Source: Rubripirellula obstinata (lineage in GTDB: Bacteria; Planctomycetota; Planctomycetia; Pirellulales; Pirellulaceae). From it: a stretch of DNA of 53,841 bases. The stretch lies in NCBI RefSeq assembly GCF_001642955.1, contig NZ_LWSK01000029.1:1-53841 (forward strand), given 5' to 3'. Below the pieces are notes generated by a model. That model had not been told where the DNA came from. It ran no database searches and saw only the letters and a program-made list of their open reading frames with translations. Positions 12,301-27,300 of this stretch are shown here, in pieces. Numbering within the stretch: the stretch's first letter is position 1; every line of letters starts with the position of its first letter. Position numbers and translations under genes: made by a program.

Positions 12301-15300
12301 CGGTATCGTTGGCCAAAACGTTGCCGGTCGCGTTGCTGCCGACGGTCGCGTTGGCGATGCCGCCAGCTTCGGTGGCATCGCCCGTGTCGGCGACGGCGAT
12401 CACCGCGTCGTTGACGGGCGTGATGACCATCGACGCGGTGGCGGACTCGGTCGAGAACTCATTGGTGCCACCTTGGTTGCCCGTTGGATCAACCAAACTT
12501 GGCGAACCGTTGCTGGAACCGGTGGAAGTCGTTTGATCCCAACCGATGAAGGCAAACGTTGCTGTTTCGCCATCAATCCCGTCGGGCGAGTAGCGAACCT
12601 GCGACGTCGAGGTCAGCAACAGTGCGCTGGTCGACGACACGCTACCAAAATCGGTCCAGTTGGTTCCGTCAGTGCTGTATTGCCAAGTTCCGTTGCCAGT
12701 CAAAGCGGTGACGGCGATGCCCGACAGCGATGACGCATCGACGTCGTTGCCGCCGGCACTGGCGAAGATCGACGCAACGCTGCTGCCCGTTGAGACTGTG
12801 TCTTCGTTCGTTCCTGCCAGGGTTACGGTACTGCCGCCTGTCAGCGTTGGCGCGTCGTTGAAGGGATCCACGGTGATCGAAACGGTTTTGACGTCCGTCA
12901 AGCTGCCGCCGTCGGTCGCCGTGATCGTCAGCGTGTCGATTCCGTTGAAGTTAGCGTCGCCGGTGTAGTTGATCGAGGCGATCGTGGCGTTGATCTCGGC
13001 TTGCGTTCCCGCAATCGTCAGCGCGGAAGAGTCATTGGCACCGCTTGAGATCGTTGCCGATCCGTCCAGCGTGACGTTCAGGTCGCCGTTGTTCACTGAA
13101 ATCTGTACCGAAGTGACGTTGGTGTCGTCATCGGCAATCGAAACACCGGTGATCGCCAGCGTCACGTCTTCGGTCGCGGTTTGCGGGGAAGGCGTCGCGA
13201 TGACGGGAGCTTCATTCACGTCGGTGACGTTGACGGTGAACGCTTGAGTCGTGAATTCACCGGCATCGTCGGTGACGCGTACCGTGATCGAATGCGAGGT
13301 GTTGGCTTCGTGGTTCAGTTGGGACGAATCCGCGACGGTGATCTCGCCGGTGCGGTCGTCGATGACGAATCGTCCGCCCGCATTGTTGTCCAGCGTGTAG
13401 GCGAACTGATCGGTTCGATCGGGGTCGCTGCCAGACGCCGCGCCGATGAACGTTCCGTTTGCCGAGTTCTCGGCGACGGTCAGCGCGGGAACGGATTGGT
13501 AGACCCGGACATCGTCAAGGTACCCGTCGATGCCGGACGTTTCCGTCGAGATGTCGGTGAACTGAATTGTCGTCGAGGTTGAATCAGCGACAAACGTGTA
13601 GCTGTGGTTCCCGAAATCGGTGACGCCACCGCTGATATTGTGGACGACCGATGCGACATCTCGATCCAACAACGTGGCGGACCCGATCGCTTGAACGTTT
13701 AGCGATTGGGTGGATCCGTCCGGGGTTCCACGAATGGCCCAATGATCGAAGCGAATGGTATAGGTTTGTCCGATCGTGGTGGTAATGGCTTGAGAAACGA
13801 CAGCGTTGTTGGGCATGTTGCCGCCACCGAACGCGACCGCATGATTGCCATCGGTCGCGGGATTGGTGGACACGCCTGCGTTTCCGGTAAACATCCATCC
13901 GGTGCTGCCGCTTTCAAAACTGCCGTTGGTGATCAGGTTGGGGCCGTTGCCGGCAACGATCGCGTTGGGCGAATCATTGACCGGTGTAATGTCGACGGCC
14001 ACGCTGCCGATGGCAATGTCGGTTCCGCCGCCGCTGCCGGTGTTGCCTTGATCGTTGAACACGACCGCGATCGTGTCCGATGCATTGCCTTCGGTGTGGG
14101 AAACACTGTGGCGGTATTGAATGTTGCTGGCGGTGTTCAAGAACGTGTTCAGACTGCTCTGGGATCCGGTCAGGGTGAGTGATCCGGTGCCATCGCCGGT
14201 CACAATCACGCCGCCGCCGGTCGTCGCGAACAGTTCACCGCCGGTCGACGTGGTCAGCGTGACGACCAGATCATTTCCCGCGTCGTCAGGATCTTGCAGG
14301 TTGATCGCGGACAGATCGACATCGCTGAGCACGTCTTCGGTGACCGTGACGGCCGACGGCAGCGAACCGGCGTTGCGCGGATCATCGTTGACGGCCGCGA
14401 CGTTGATGGTGACTGAATCCGAATCGGTCAGTCCACCGGCATCGGTGCTGACGATCGACAACGTGTCGGTGCCCGCGAAGTTCAAGTCGCCCAAATATTG
14501 AAGCGTGGCGAGCGTGGCGTTGATCTCGGCTTGAGTGCCCGAAACGGTCAACGTCGTCGAATCGTCGGCACCGGCGGTGATCGTCGCACTGCCGTCGAGC
14601 GTGACCGAGATCGTGCCGCTGTTAACGCTCAACTGCACCGACGTGACGTTCGTGTCCGCATCGCCGACGCTCAGGCCGGTGATCGAGTGAACGGTGTCTT
14701 CGGTCGCGTTCTGGGTTGCCGGGACGTTGTTGATGGGCGAAACGTTGACGCCGAACTCGTTGCCGAATTCCGAGGTGCCGATGCCGGTCAAAGTTGCCGT
14801 GGCGACGATCGCATCGGTGTCGACGACTCCGGTGACCGTCAGGGTGCCGGAATAGTTGCCGTTGGCGTCGGTCGTCAAGAATCCGAGATAGCGTTGGCCT
14901 TCGCCACCACCGTCGGACTCAAAGAATTCGATGCGAGCGTTTGCGAAATCGGTATCGCCGGGTGCCGTGCCGACGTAACCGGAAAGCGTCAGGTCGGTGC
15001 CGATTAAGTTGGCGTTGGTGATGATCGGATGGTCGATGCCGTCGTTGGACGAATCGGTGTCGAGCACGCCGTCGTTGGCTCCGGTGTCCGCTATGTTGAT
15101 GCCATTGTCGGCGTTGTTGAACGTCGAGTTCATTGAAACGACAATGTTGACCGGTTCGTCCAGCGGCTCGGCGTCGTTGTGACGAATTTCGATTCCGTTG
15201 GTATTGTTGTGAACAATGTTCGACGAAATCGTCATGTCCGACGATCCCCATCCAGCCGCGATCGCCGCGTAGCCGGTGGTGTTGCGAACTGTGTTGTTGG

Positions 15301-18300
15301 TGACGCTGATGTTGTCGTGAGGTCCGTAGAACGTGCCGATGCCGAAACCAGCCAAGACGCCGTCCACCAGGTTGCCCGAGACGTTGAAGTCGGAACTGTA
15401 GGCGGACAAACCGAATTGGAACTGTCCATCGAATTCGTTCCCAACGAAGGACGCCCCGTTCGATGCGATGATGCTGGCGGCCGAGATTCCGCCGCTGCCA
15501 GCGAATCCGATGTAGTTGCCCGCAAACGTCAGGTTCAATGCCGTGTTGGCGGAGACCAGGCTGCTGTTTGTCCCGGTCGCCGCGAAAGTGGTACCGTCAG
15601 CGGAAACGCCGATTAGCGAGTCAGCGACGGTGTTATTGTCACCGGTGATCGAAACAATGTTCGACGAAACGGCGGCGTTGGCCAGCTTGCGAATGGCCAA
15701 GTCTCGGAGTTCGACGTCATCAGCCGTGGAAACAATCACGTTGCCGCTGGTCGAAGCGCCAACGATTTCCAATTCGGTTCGGTCGAACTGGGCGATCGTG
15801 ACATCATCGCCCGTACCGAGCACTCCGTCGGCACCCAAGCCGACGGTGCCGCCGCTGCCGATTTGTCCCGCGTTGGAATCCAAGACGGTCGTGCCGTCGG
15901 CGGATGAAAACGCGGTTCCGTCAAGGATGGTTCCTGCGTCGGCGATGGTACGGAGGTTCGATGCCAATTGAATCGTCCACCAATCGTTGCCGCTGCCGTC
16001 GGTCGTGTTGGTTGCCACACCGGGCACGAATCGCATCGCGTTGCCGCCGGCGATCGCGTTGGCGTTGTCGACGAATTGTCGCAAACTGCCTTGGCCAGAA
16101 TCGCTGACACCAGTGACGACGTTGAAACTGAACCCGGCGTCGATGTTGCCGACGTCGTTGCCGCTGACGATCACGCGAGTGACGTGTTGGGCGGTCAGCA
16201 GTGAACTGGCGTCGTCGGTGGTGCCCGCGTCGCGGCCGCCGAAGTTGGATCCGTCGACAGGCTGGAAGCCTATCCCGCTGGCCGCACCGGCGACGCCGTA
16301 GGTTTGCTCGGCGCGAATGTCGGCTTGGGTGAATCCTGAATTCAATCCGTTGCTCGACACGATCGTGCTGGAATCGACGACGACAAAGTACGTGTCATCG
16401 AGCAGGCTACTGAACGAATAGAAGCCACCGGTATCGGTCGTCGTCGTGGCGAACAACGTATCGCCGGCCGAGATGACGTTGTTGTCGTCGGCGTCTTGGT
16501 ACAAGTAGACCGTTGCACCATCCGCACCGACCGCGTCGGCAAGAATCGAATCGCCGTTGACGTCTTCTAGCACGTTGCCTTCGATGCGATGAGCGACCGT
16601 GACATCGAACGTGATCGTGTTGGCCGTTTGATCGCGGTCCAGGCCACCATTGGCCGTACCGCCGTCATCGGCAACCGTGAACGTAAAACTGTCATAGCCG
16701 GATCCGTTGCTGCCACTGGTCGGCACAAACGTTAACAGCCCGGCATCCAGGTCGACTTTGGTGATAGAGTTGGGCGCAGTGAACGTGGACCCGCTGAACA
16801 ACAGTTGCCCGCTAGTCGGCAGCGTGTCGATGTAAACGCGATCAAACGCATCGCCTTCGATGTCGGAGTATCCGAAATCAGCAGCCGTCAAAACGTAGGT
16901 GGAATCTTCCAAAATCGTGATCGTCGCGTCGGTTCCCGATGGCGCATCGTTGATCGGATTGATCGTTGCGTTGAAGGTGCCCGTTTGGGTCGAACCGTTG
17001 CCGTCGGTGACGCTGAAATCAAAAGTGTCCGACGTGGTTTCGCTGCCGTCGTGGTCGTAGGTCAATCGGCCCGCGTCGATGTCGGCTTGGGTGAATGTCG
17101 CATTGGCCGCCAGTGCAACGCCGCTGATTCGCAGCGTGCCGTTGGTCGGGATCGACGTGATTGTGTAAACCAATTCGGCATCGGTGTTGTCCGCGTCGGT
17201 GGCTTGCAACATCGCGGTGGTGATGACGTTGCCGGTCGATCCTTCGTCCAGCGGCGTGGTGACGTTGTTAACGATCACGACGGGCGCGTTGACTTCGGTG
17301 GACGCGCCGAATTCCGACGTCAGGCCGGTTCCGTTGTTGCTCGTCGCGGTTGCTGAAACGGTGTCGTTGATCGTCAAACCGCTGACCGTCAAGTCGCCGC
17401 TGAACAATCCATTCGCGTCGGTGGTCAAGAACCCGAGGAAGCTGCCGTCGGTGTCATTGAAAAATTCCACTCGTGCGTTGGCAAAGTCGGTGTCACCGGC
17501 GGTCACACCGATAAAGCCGTCGAGCGACAGCGTGGTGCCAACGAGTTGCACGGACGTGAGGATCGGGTGATCCATGCCGTCGTTGACATTGGCGTCGATC
17601 AGATCACCGTCGTTAGCACCCAACCCGGCGACGCTGATGCGGGTGCTGCCAATGTTGGAAAACACGTTTGCGGAAATGCGAGTATCGCCGGTCACGATGA
17701 TCCCGGTCGATCCGATTTGCGAAATCGTGTTAGCGGAAATGACGCCACCATCGCCGTCTTGCCGAATACCGGTGATTTTGCCCGTGATGGTGTTGGCGTC
17801 GATCAGGACGTTATCGCCGTATGAAAGAATCGCATGAAAGCTGGTGCTGTAGGTTTCGGTGCCCGACGCGTTGGAACCGATGATGTTGTCTTGGACCGTT
17901 GCGTTGACGGAACCACTGCCCAAGTACAGTAAGTTGCTCGCGCTCGCTGCGATCACGTTGCCCGCACCGGTTTGGCCGATGACGGCGTTCGCGGCGTCGA
18001 TGAACAGACCGGTCGATCCGTTGGCGATATCGTTTTCGCCGTCAACGCTGAGCCCGATCAAGTTGCCCAGTAGCGAGAAACCGGTCGCACCAGAACGAAC
18101 TCGAACTGCGTTGCTGGTATTCCCCGAGATGACGTTGCCGTCATTCAAACCGATTCCACCGACGGTCACGTTGGTCGAACCGTTGATGTTGACGCCGCTA
18201 CCGTTCGATGCGGCCGCGTCGCCGGTGATGTTCGTTCCGATGTAATTGCCCGCGATGACATGATCGCCACCGCCGTCGAGTTTGAACGCGTCGGCGAAAT

Positions 18301-21300
18301 TGTTGAGCACGAGGCCGCGGATTTCACTTCCGGTGTGGTTGCTGAGCACCAATCCGTGGCTGTTGCCGTCGCCGGTCAACTCAATGACGGGAACACCGGC
18401 CGCGGGCGCTTGGCTAGTGCCGTCGATGGTGACGGCGTCGGTGATCGTCGGCAGGGCACCGCCGACGTTGATCGTCCAATAATCTTCGCCCGCGGGAACG
18501 CTCGTGTACCCGGTATCGGACGTGGCAATGCCAAACGTGATCGAATCGGCACCGGTCGTGGTGTTGGCCGCGATGATCGCTTCACGCAAGCTGACGAACC
18601 CGTCGGTTCCGCCACCGACCGCATTGAGTTGCTCGATCGTGTAGCTCGCGCCCAGTCCCGTGTCGTCGGTGTCGGCGGTGGTTGTGACGACAAGCGAAGT
18701 GGCTGAAACGTCGATCACGGTGATGTTGAACAACTGCGAATCGGTATTCGTTCCGTCGCTAACGGTGACGGTGAACACGTAGACATTGTTGCCGTTGGCG
18801 TCGGTCGGATTTTCAAAATCGGGGGCTGCGGCGAAAGACAGATTTCCGCTGGCGTCGATCGTGAAATCGTCCGAATCGGCTCCGCTGATCGTGTAGTTGA
18901 TCGTTTGCGCCGGAACGTCCGCGTCGCTGACGGTCACGGTGGTGACGGTCGAGATCGTTTCGTTGATGGTCAACGTTGCCGTCGCACCGCCGCCATTGGA
19001 CGTGATCACCGGACTGTTGTCGTTGACCGGATTCACGGTGACGTTGAAGGTTCCCGTGATCGGTGTGCCAATGGCATCGTCAACGCTGAACGAAAAGGTG
19101 TCTGACGCCGTTTCGGTACCATCGTGGTCGTAGGTGATCAGTCCGCCGTCGATGTCGGCTTGCGTGAACGTATCATTGACGCCCAGAACCGTACCGCTGA
19201 CTCGCAACGTTCCGTTGTCGACGGTGTCGGTGATCGTGTAGGTCAAATCGGCGGCGGTGTTGTCGGCGTCGGTCGTTTCCAACATCGCGGCGGTGATCAC
19301 ATTGGTCGCGGAGTTTTCATTGACCGTGATCCCGGCGTTCGTCGTGACGACTTGCTCGTCGTTTTCGCCCGTGATCGTCACCGTGACGGTGCCGATATCA
19401 GTTCCGCCGTTGCCGTCGCTGACGGTGTAGTCGAACGTGTCGGTGGTGGTTGCGCCGGGGGCCAAGTGGTCGAACGCGCCGCTGGCGTCGTAGTCGAAAC
19501 TGCCGTCGGCGTTGAGCGTTACGCGTGCGCCCGATGCAAGCGTGATTTGATTGCCGACGCTTGCGGCGACCGAGTTGACTTCGGTGACGGTTAGCGAATC
19601 GTTCTCGGCATCGGTGTCGTTGGCCAGCACGCCGCTGGCCGCGTCGATGTTGATCGCGGAATCTTCATCGACGATGTAGTTGGTTCTGCCGGTGGCGAGG
19701 TAGTAGACTTCTTCGACGGATAGTTCACGCTGCAGGATCGCAACTTCGTCGATCTTTCCGTCGAAGTAGTTGGACCCATCGGGATTGGCACCGATCCAGG
19801 CGCTTTGGGTCGGGTCTTGATCGACCGCGCCGCCGACGCTGTGGGATTGCTGTTGAACCAGAATTCCGTTGACGTACATCCGCATCAGGCCGCTGGTTTG
19901 ATCGTAGGTCCCGGCGACGTGATACCAATTGCCCGCTTGCAGCGCGACGTCGTTGGCGAGCAACGTGTCGGTGGTGCCGCCCGCGGAAAGTCGCATTCGT
20001 AGAACCATGTCGCCGCCGACATCGTCGGTGCTGAGCATCCAGGTGTGCTGGGCTTCGGCGGTTCCATCCGCCTTGCTGATGATCCGCGCATCGGTGGATC
20101 CGAAATCATCGGCGTTGATCCATGCCGACATCGTGATGCCGGTGCCGTTGACATCCAACGTGCCCAGATCAACGTGGCTGTTGGTGCCATTGAAATCGGC
20201 CGCGGTGTTGCCGTCGGTGCTCGCGCCGGGTTGCCCCAGCGTCACGTTGCTGTACGTGCCGTCATTTGCGCCGGCTTCGTTGCCGGCGTTCGTTCCGGTG
20301 GATTCGCCCAGGCGATAGAAACCGATTGAATCGGAATCGGCTGCGAGATCAACGGGCGTGCCCGCGGAAGCCGATCCATTGAGAAACAACGCTTGCACGG
20401 CCGACGCATCAAGCTGCCCGTCGATGATCGCGACTTCGTCGATGTCGCCGATGAAGTGGTTCGTGACGGTGTCCCAAGTTCCCGGCGTTGAACTTTGCCG
20501 ACTGGCACCGATCGCGATGGCTTCGGCGTTGCCGGTTCCACCCGAGGTGGTTCCCCATCCGCCGGTGACTGGGTCGGTGCCGACTTCGACGCCGTCGAGG
20601 TACAAGCTCAATCCGCCAGCGCCAAACGAAACCGCCGCGTGATGCCAGGTTTGGTGGGCGACGCTGGTCGATGACGTGATGATGTGGCTGGTCGAAACGG
20701 TTTGGTAGCGAACTTCGAGTTGGTCGGCCGCGTTGAGGTACAGCGACAGGTGTCCGCCGTCGCCCAATCCGTTGGCATCTTTGCTGAACAGATCTTGCCG
20801 CCCGACGCCGCTGTTCTTGTTGAACCACAACGAAATCGTGCCGTTGTCGAGTAGGTAGTCGGCGTTGTGCGCGACTTCAATGTACTCGGTGCCATCCAAG
20901 TAGACCGCCGTGTCGCTGTTGCCGTTGATCGCGCCGGGGTTCCCCAGCGTTCCGCCGATGTAGGTGGCATCGTTGTTGGCCGATCCGATGTCGTTGGCAT
21001 TGGTGCCGGTCGATTCGCCGAACTTCCAATGGCTGACCGGGTTGTGGGAATTCACGCCCTCGAACACACCCGGATCATCGAACGCGACGGGGCCGTCGTT
21101 GACCGCGACAATCGTGATCACCGATTGCGTGCCGACGATCGTGGTGTCGTTGACGCCGTCTTGTTCAAATTCGGTGACGGATTCCAGGGTGACAGTGCGA
21201 GTGCCTTCGGTTGGTGCTTCGCTGGTGTTTCGGTAGGCACTGTTGGAGATAATGTTGGCCGCGGTTCCCGCGCCGAAGCCGACTTCGTCCGAAATCGTCA

Positions 21301-24300
21301 GGGTTGCGACACCCGCGTTGACACTCACGCTGTACTCGAAACCGTTGCTGTTGGTGGTGCCTTGATTTCCGTCGACCAGTTCGATCAATTCGTTGTTGAT
21401 GCGATACTGTTCGTGCGCACCATCGGCCAATCCGGCAATCGAAATCTCAAACGATCCGACTCGGTCGCCGAATTCCACGGTATTGATGCTGGTTCCGATA
21501 AAGACGCCGATCGGGTTTGCGCCTTCGGTGAACGTCGGGTTCCTCGGCGTGGTCGACACAATCGGTGCGTCGTCGACCGCGTGAACTTTCACAACCAGCG
21601 TTTCGGTCGCCGAATCGACATCGCCATCATTGACGACGAAGGTCAGTGTGCGATCGGTGGTGTCGGGATCTTGGTTGTCGTTCTCGAACGTGATCAGCTC
21701 AATCGCGTCTTGGTAATCCTGGAACGTGACCGATTCGGGTGTGTCGCTGGTCAGCGTCAGCGTGATGCTGCCGTCGGCGGTCAGGTTGCCAGCGGGAATG
21801 CCGCTAACCGAAATTCCCAACGCATTGATCGCCGTTTCGTTGACGTTCAAAATGTCGCCGATTCGTCCATTGGTCAGCGTGATCGTGACCGATTCGGCAA
21901 ACGTGTCGTCGGGGTCGGTGATGGCAAAGTCAGCGTCGCTGATCGCGATCGGGCCACCGTCTTCGGTGAAGATGGTGGTGCCCTGATTCGCCGTGATGGT
22001 GAAGTCACTGATCGTTAGTTCGGTCGCGGTGCTGCGGAAGTTGGCCAGGATCAAGGGCGCGATCGAAGCGGTGCCGTGCCGAAACAATGTGCTGCTTCCG
22101 CCAGATGTTCCGCCGCCGATCGTGGCCGTCAGCTCGGTGGGCGTTCCGGACACGGCTTCATTCGAGAGAAGCACGTATTGGTAAGTTCCGATTTGCGACT
22201 GAGCATTGCCAACGGCATCACCGGCTCGCAGCGTCGGTCCCGACCAGGGATTGGTCAACGTGATCGTGTTGGTGGCATAGTCGACGTCGCCCGATTCCCA
22301 CAAATCGAACTCAATGTTGCGTGTGTAGGTGTAGTCGGCGTAGGTGAAGCCATCGCTGTTGGTGTACCCGTACCACGCCAACGCGTGGCCGTTGTCGCTA
22401 TTGCCGTTGTACCATCCACTTGCGTCGGCCAATTCAATCACCGTATCACCCGGTTGCAAATCCACCGCCAGCGTGGTTTGCGCCGATCCAGGCGTCAGTC
22501 CGACTTGATTGCCGGTGATGGCATTGCCGTCACTGTCATAGCTGATGAATCCGAGGTAGTGCGTCTCAGTCGGATCAATGTTGGCCGCCGAAACGATCGC
22601 CGACAGGTCATAGGTCTGGTTGTGGTCGACCTCGATTCGATTGTCAGCAATCACCGTCCCTTTGCCTAATTCGGTGTGGGTCGTCGAACCGCCGAAGTCA
22701 CCGACATAGCTTTCAAACCCGCTGCTGATCGTCGGAGCATCGTTGACGTTGGTGACTGTGATCGCCACGGTGTCGGTGACGGTGCTTTCACTGGTGGGCG
22801 GTACTTGGTCGCCAGTCAGGTCGGCGATTTCGGCAGCGGACAGCGCGCGGGTGTAGACGCGAGCGTCGTCGATGCGGCCGTTGTAGTCGAAACCGGTGCT
22901 TCCGAAACCATGCGCACCAATGAAGGTGTTGGTTCCACGAGAGTAAACGAGCGAGTCGTTTTCGGTGGCGGATTGGACTTCGACGCCGTTGATGTACAGC
23001 CGCACGGTGTTGGCAGCATCATCAAACGTGATCGCGACGTGGCTCCATTGGCTCGTCGGCACGTTGACGGTGCTGAACAGTTGGTTGAACCCGCCGTTGT
23101 CGTAGTAAATCCCGTGAATCTGACCACTCGAGCGAACACGCAACGCGATGTTGTCGCCCAGCGAAATGATTTCTTGGTCACCCGCCAGCGTTGGATTGAT
23201 CCAAGCGGCCAAGGTGACGTTACTTGGGTTGTCGAACGTGCCCGGGATCTCGACAAAGTCGCGGTCGCCGTCGAGCGAGAGCACTTCGCCGCGCTGGGGG
23301 TCGATGATTGTCGTCGCGTTCCCTTGGAACGTTCCGTCTTGCGCCGTGCCGGGGCTTTGGTCGCTCGCGTTGCCACCGTCGAACGTGTATTGCCCGTCCA
23401 GATCGACTACCGAAGCGAACGTTGTGGTCATTTCGAGCGAAACGTTGCCGTTGAAATCCACATCGGGTGTGAACGTCATGTTGTTCAGCGCCGCGTTGAT
23501 GTCCGACTCGGTGCCGTCGATGACCAGGCTGCCGCTATTGTTGCTGCCGGCAACGATCGTCAGCCCCGTCGTCTGCGACAAATTCAACACGCCGTCGTTG
23601 ACCGACAACGTGACTCGCAACGGCGAATTGATTCCGCCAATCGAATCACTGACGCTGACTTCGGTGGCCGTGCCGCTGGTGAAAGTCAGCGTGCCTTCTT
23701 CGACGACCGACAGCGAACCCGGAACCGTTTGGTTGGCGTCCAGTTCATTATCGACCGTGATCGACAACGATTCCGTGCGGCTGTTGCCGGCCGCGTCGGT
23801 GACTTCGATCGACACGTTGTGGCTGGTCGCGGTTTCAAAGTCAATCATCGAACCATCGTCAACGGTGATCTCGCCCGTGGACTGGTTGATCCGAAACCGT
23901 CCGTCCGCGTCATCGGTCAGGTTGAACGTGAAGTTGGAAAGCACTTCGCTAGCGTCCCATTCGATGACGTAGGTCGGTGTGGTCGCAGTACCGCCAACGT
24001 CATCCCAGGTGCCGTTACCCTTGACCAAAATGACATGGTCTTGAACGCCGACGAAATTATCTGGTTGGGTCGAAGGGAAATTTGCATATTGGCCAGTGAC
24101 AGCGGATCCCGAGACGCCGCCGGTCCAAAACGTGTCGCCGGCTTGGTCGCCATCGAACCAACGAAACGTTCCCTCGGTTTCGACGTCCGAACCGCCCAGC
24201 CAGATCTGGTTCCCGCTGGCTTCAAAGTTGCGTGCCAGTTCGTTTTCGTAGGCGGACCGAACCGTGAGCAGTTGCCCCGACACTCCGTTGAGTTGACTGC

Positions 24301-27300
24301 CGATCGCATCGGCCTGTGCGGAAGCAAAATCGGTGGCGATGTTGACCGCACGATAAAACTTGCCCGTCGCTGCGTCGTAGTCCAGCGTCGGGTCGTTGTT
24401 CAGGATTGTGCTGACCGCGTGTGGAATTTCGATCACGCGGATGCCCGCGATAAAGCCGCTATCGGCCAGCGACTCGATCGTGCTGGCGAACGTCAAACGC
24501 GTCGTTTCGTCATCGGCGGTAAACTGAAGCGAGCGAGTCTCCCAGCCCATCTTGTTGGCATAGCTAAGCCCGTCCGGTTTCTCGAAGGTGAAATCGTCTG
24601 AGACGCCGCCAGCGGAGACACGCGTGGTGACGTGGTCAACCACACCGTCGCCGAATCCGCCGGCGTGGTCAAAGACGACTTGATACTGCTTCCCCGCCAC
24701 GGTCGCCAAATCCTGGTAAACCAAAGATCCCACTCGATCCAAGCTAATCCCGTAACCACCCGAGGGCGGCGGCTCCATGTCGGTGGCCAGGAAAACCGAA
24801 GCGTCATCACCAACGGTCCAACCACCAAACGTGGAGCCTGCGGCGATCGTGGAAAAACTGCCTGTGGCGGGAGCGGACTCGGTGAACAAGCCATCACTCA
24901 CGATATCCTGTGACGCATCTGGATCGGTCGGCACAACAAACCCGACGGTGCTTCCCGCGATCGCATTTTCGCTGATGTGCAGGTCGTCGGTTGGCGTGCT
25001 GGCGATGAAGCCAGTGCCGGTCGCGTGACCGATGCTGAGGTTGTTGGCCGAAACGACATCGACGACTTCGTTGGAGCCATTGAAACCATTCATCTGCCAG
25101 TTGGCGATCAGGCCGCTCGGCAAGCTGCCGCTGTCGAACTTCTGCTGATGGTTCAGGGCGATTTCGGCTTCGCTGCGGACTTCGTTCCAGATGCGAACGT
25201 CGTGAAGGGTGCCCATGAAGGCAACATCGGGATTGAAGCCGCCACCGACGGAATCTTGGTCGTTGCCCAAGACGAGCGAACCATCACCGACGCCGCCTGA
25301 AACCGTCCAACCAACGCCGGCCCCCGTTCCCGTCTCGATGAGTTGTCCATCAATGTAGGTTGCCCAATCACCGTTGGTGTTGTCCCAAGTGAACGCAAAG
25401 TTCGCTTGCTCTCCGGAAAGTAGATGTTCGTAATTTACGGTGCCCGTGTACAAGATCCCATTGAGATGGAATCGAAATAAATTTGAATCATTGATGCCAA
25501 ATCGAATTGCGTTGTTCGGATCGACACTGTTGGCATAGGAGAATAGATCAAAGCGGCCGCCAGCGTTCGTCAGTGAAACTTCTACGGAAAATTGATTCAA
25601 CCCGCCAAGAAACGCGCCGCCATCGTTGGCGATCAGATACGCATCGTTGCCACCATCGGTGTTCAATTCGATGCCGCTGGAAAGATTCGTCGGCGCGTTG
25701 TTGTCTTCGACCAGATCGTTTAGCGAGACTGTGAAATTCTCGTTGTAGGAATTCGTGCCGTCGCTGACCTGCACGGTGATCGTGTGCGTCGCCTGTGTGT
25801 CGGAATCCAACAGCAGTCCATCGAGCACGCGAATTTGGCCGCTGTCGGCGTCGATCTCGAACGCACCGGCGACGGTTTGTGAGTCGATCGTGTAAGTCAA
25901 CGCATTGGTGACGTCGAGTACTTCGTCGGCGTTCCACTCGACGATCACGTGCGATGCGAATGTCCCGGTGTCACGCCATTGCCCGAAGTTTCGTATCAGC
26001 ACCGCATAGTCTTCTTCGGGAAATCCATTTTGAGGCTCAGACGCAATGAAGTTTTCATACCCACCGGTTCGGTAACCGTTGGTCGCGTTCCCTCGATAGA
26101 ATTCGTCCGCGTCGCTGCCGCCTTCCTGCCAACGCCACTCGCCCTCAACGGTTTGATCGCTCGCGCCAAGCCAAACGGCGATGCTGCCACTGGTGGCAAT
26201 CTCGCGAACAAATTCGTTTTCGTTGGCCGATCGAATCGTCACCAATTGTCCGGCGACGCCGCCCAGCGAAGTGCCCGACGCCGCCGTGTTGGCAGCGGCG
26301 AAGGTCGATTCTTCGGAACTGAGCAGTTGATAAAACTTGCCCGTTTCGGCGCTGTAACGCAGGGTTGAATCCGCGGCCAACAACGACGCGATTTGAGCTT
26401 CGCGTTCGAGGTCGGTCCCGACAACCGCGCCGACGACGGTTCCGTCGAGTGCGTTTTCGTCGAGCGTCAAAATCAGCGAAGGTTCATTGGCCGTGAACCC
26501 GGTTTCGCTGGTGTGCCGGACGGTCAGGTTGTTGCCCGAGACCGATTCGGTGATCACTCCATCGGTCGACAGATTGTCAAAGTTCCATTGGGCGATCATG
26601 CCGGCTTCGTCGTGCGGCAATTCGCTGCGGTAACTGGCCGCCATTTGCTCGTTTGTTCGAACGTCATCAAACACGCGGACGCGGTTCAGTGTGCCACGAA
26701 AAGCCTGAGTCGCCTGGAAGCTACCGCCGACGCTGTCCTGGTCGTTACCGAGAACCAGCACACCGTTACCGTCGAGGGTGGTGCCCTGGGATGACCCGGT
26801 GACCGTTTCCTGGAATTGGCCATCGACGTACAAATTGACGTCACCGGTGGCACTGTCCCAGTTCACGCCGACGGTGTGGGGATTGCCGTCGCGGAGGTAG
26901 CTATAGTCGCCGGCGGACACCATGTTCACGTTTGCCACGCGAACAGAAAACTTGCCGGCGGCATTGAAATACAGCAACAATTCGTTGGTACTGCCGTCGG
27001 GCGAGGCGTAGGAAAAGAGTCCTTGGTCAAGTGTGTTTGAGGTCGAGATGTCGACCTCGATCGTGACTGCCGTCAAACCACCCAGAATCGCGCCGCCGTC
27101 ATCGGCGATCAGGTAAGCGTCGTTGCCGCCGTCATCGTTGAGTTGCAATCCACCACCGGCCGAGGTGATCTGCAAATCGGTGGGCGTGAAGTTGGCGACC
27201 AGTGTCGGTGCTGTTTGCGCGGTGAATTCCGACGTGCTGCCGTCGGCGGCCGTGGCGGTCGCGCTGACGTAGTCGCCCGAGACCGCGACGTCGGCGAAGA

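Noticed and set aside
22676-24601. A 641-codon plus-strand frame opposite the LamG/C-lectin region
   Set aside because: Same reason: antisense shadow of a coding region with strong codon bias, without start signal or family resemblance.
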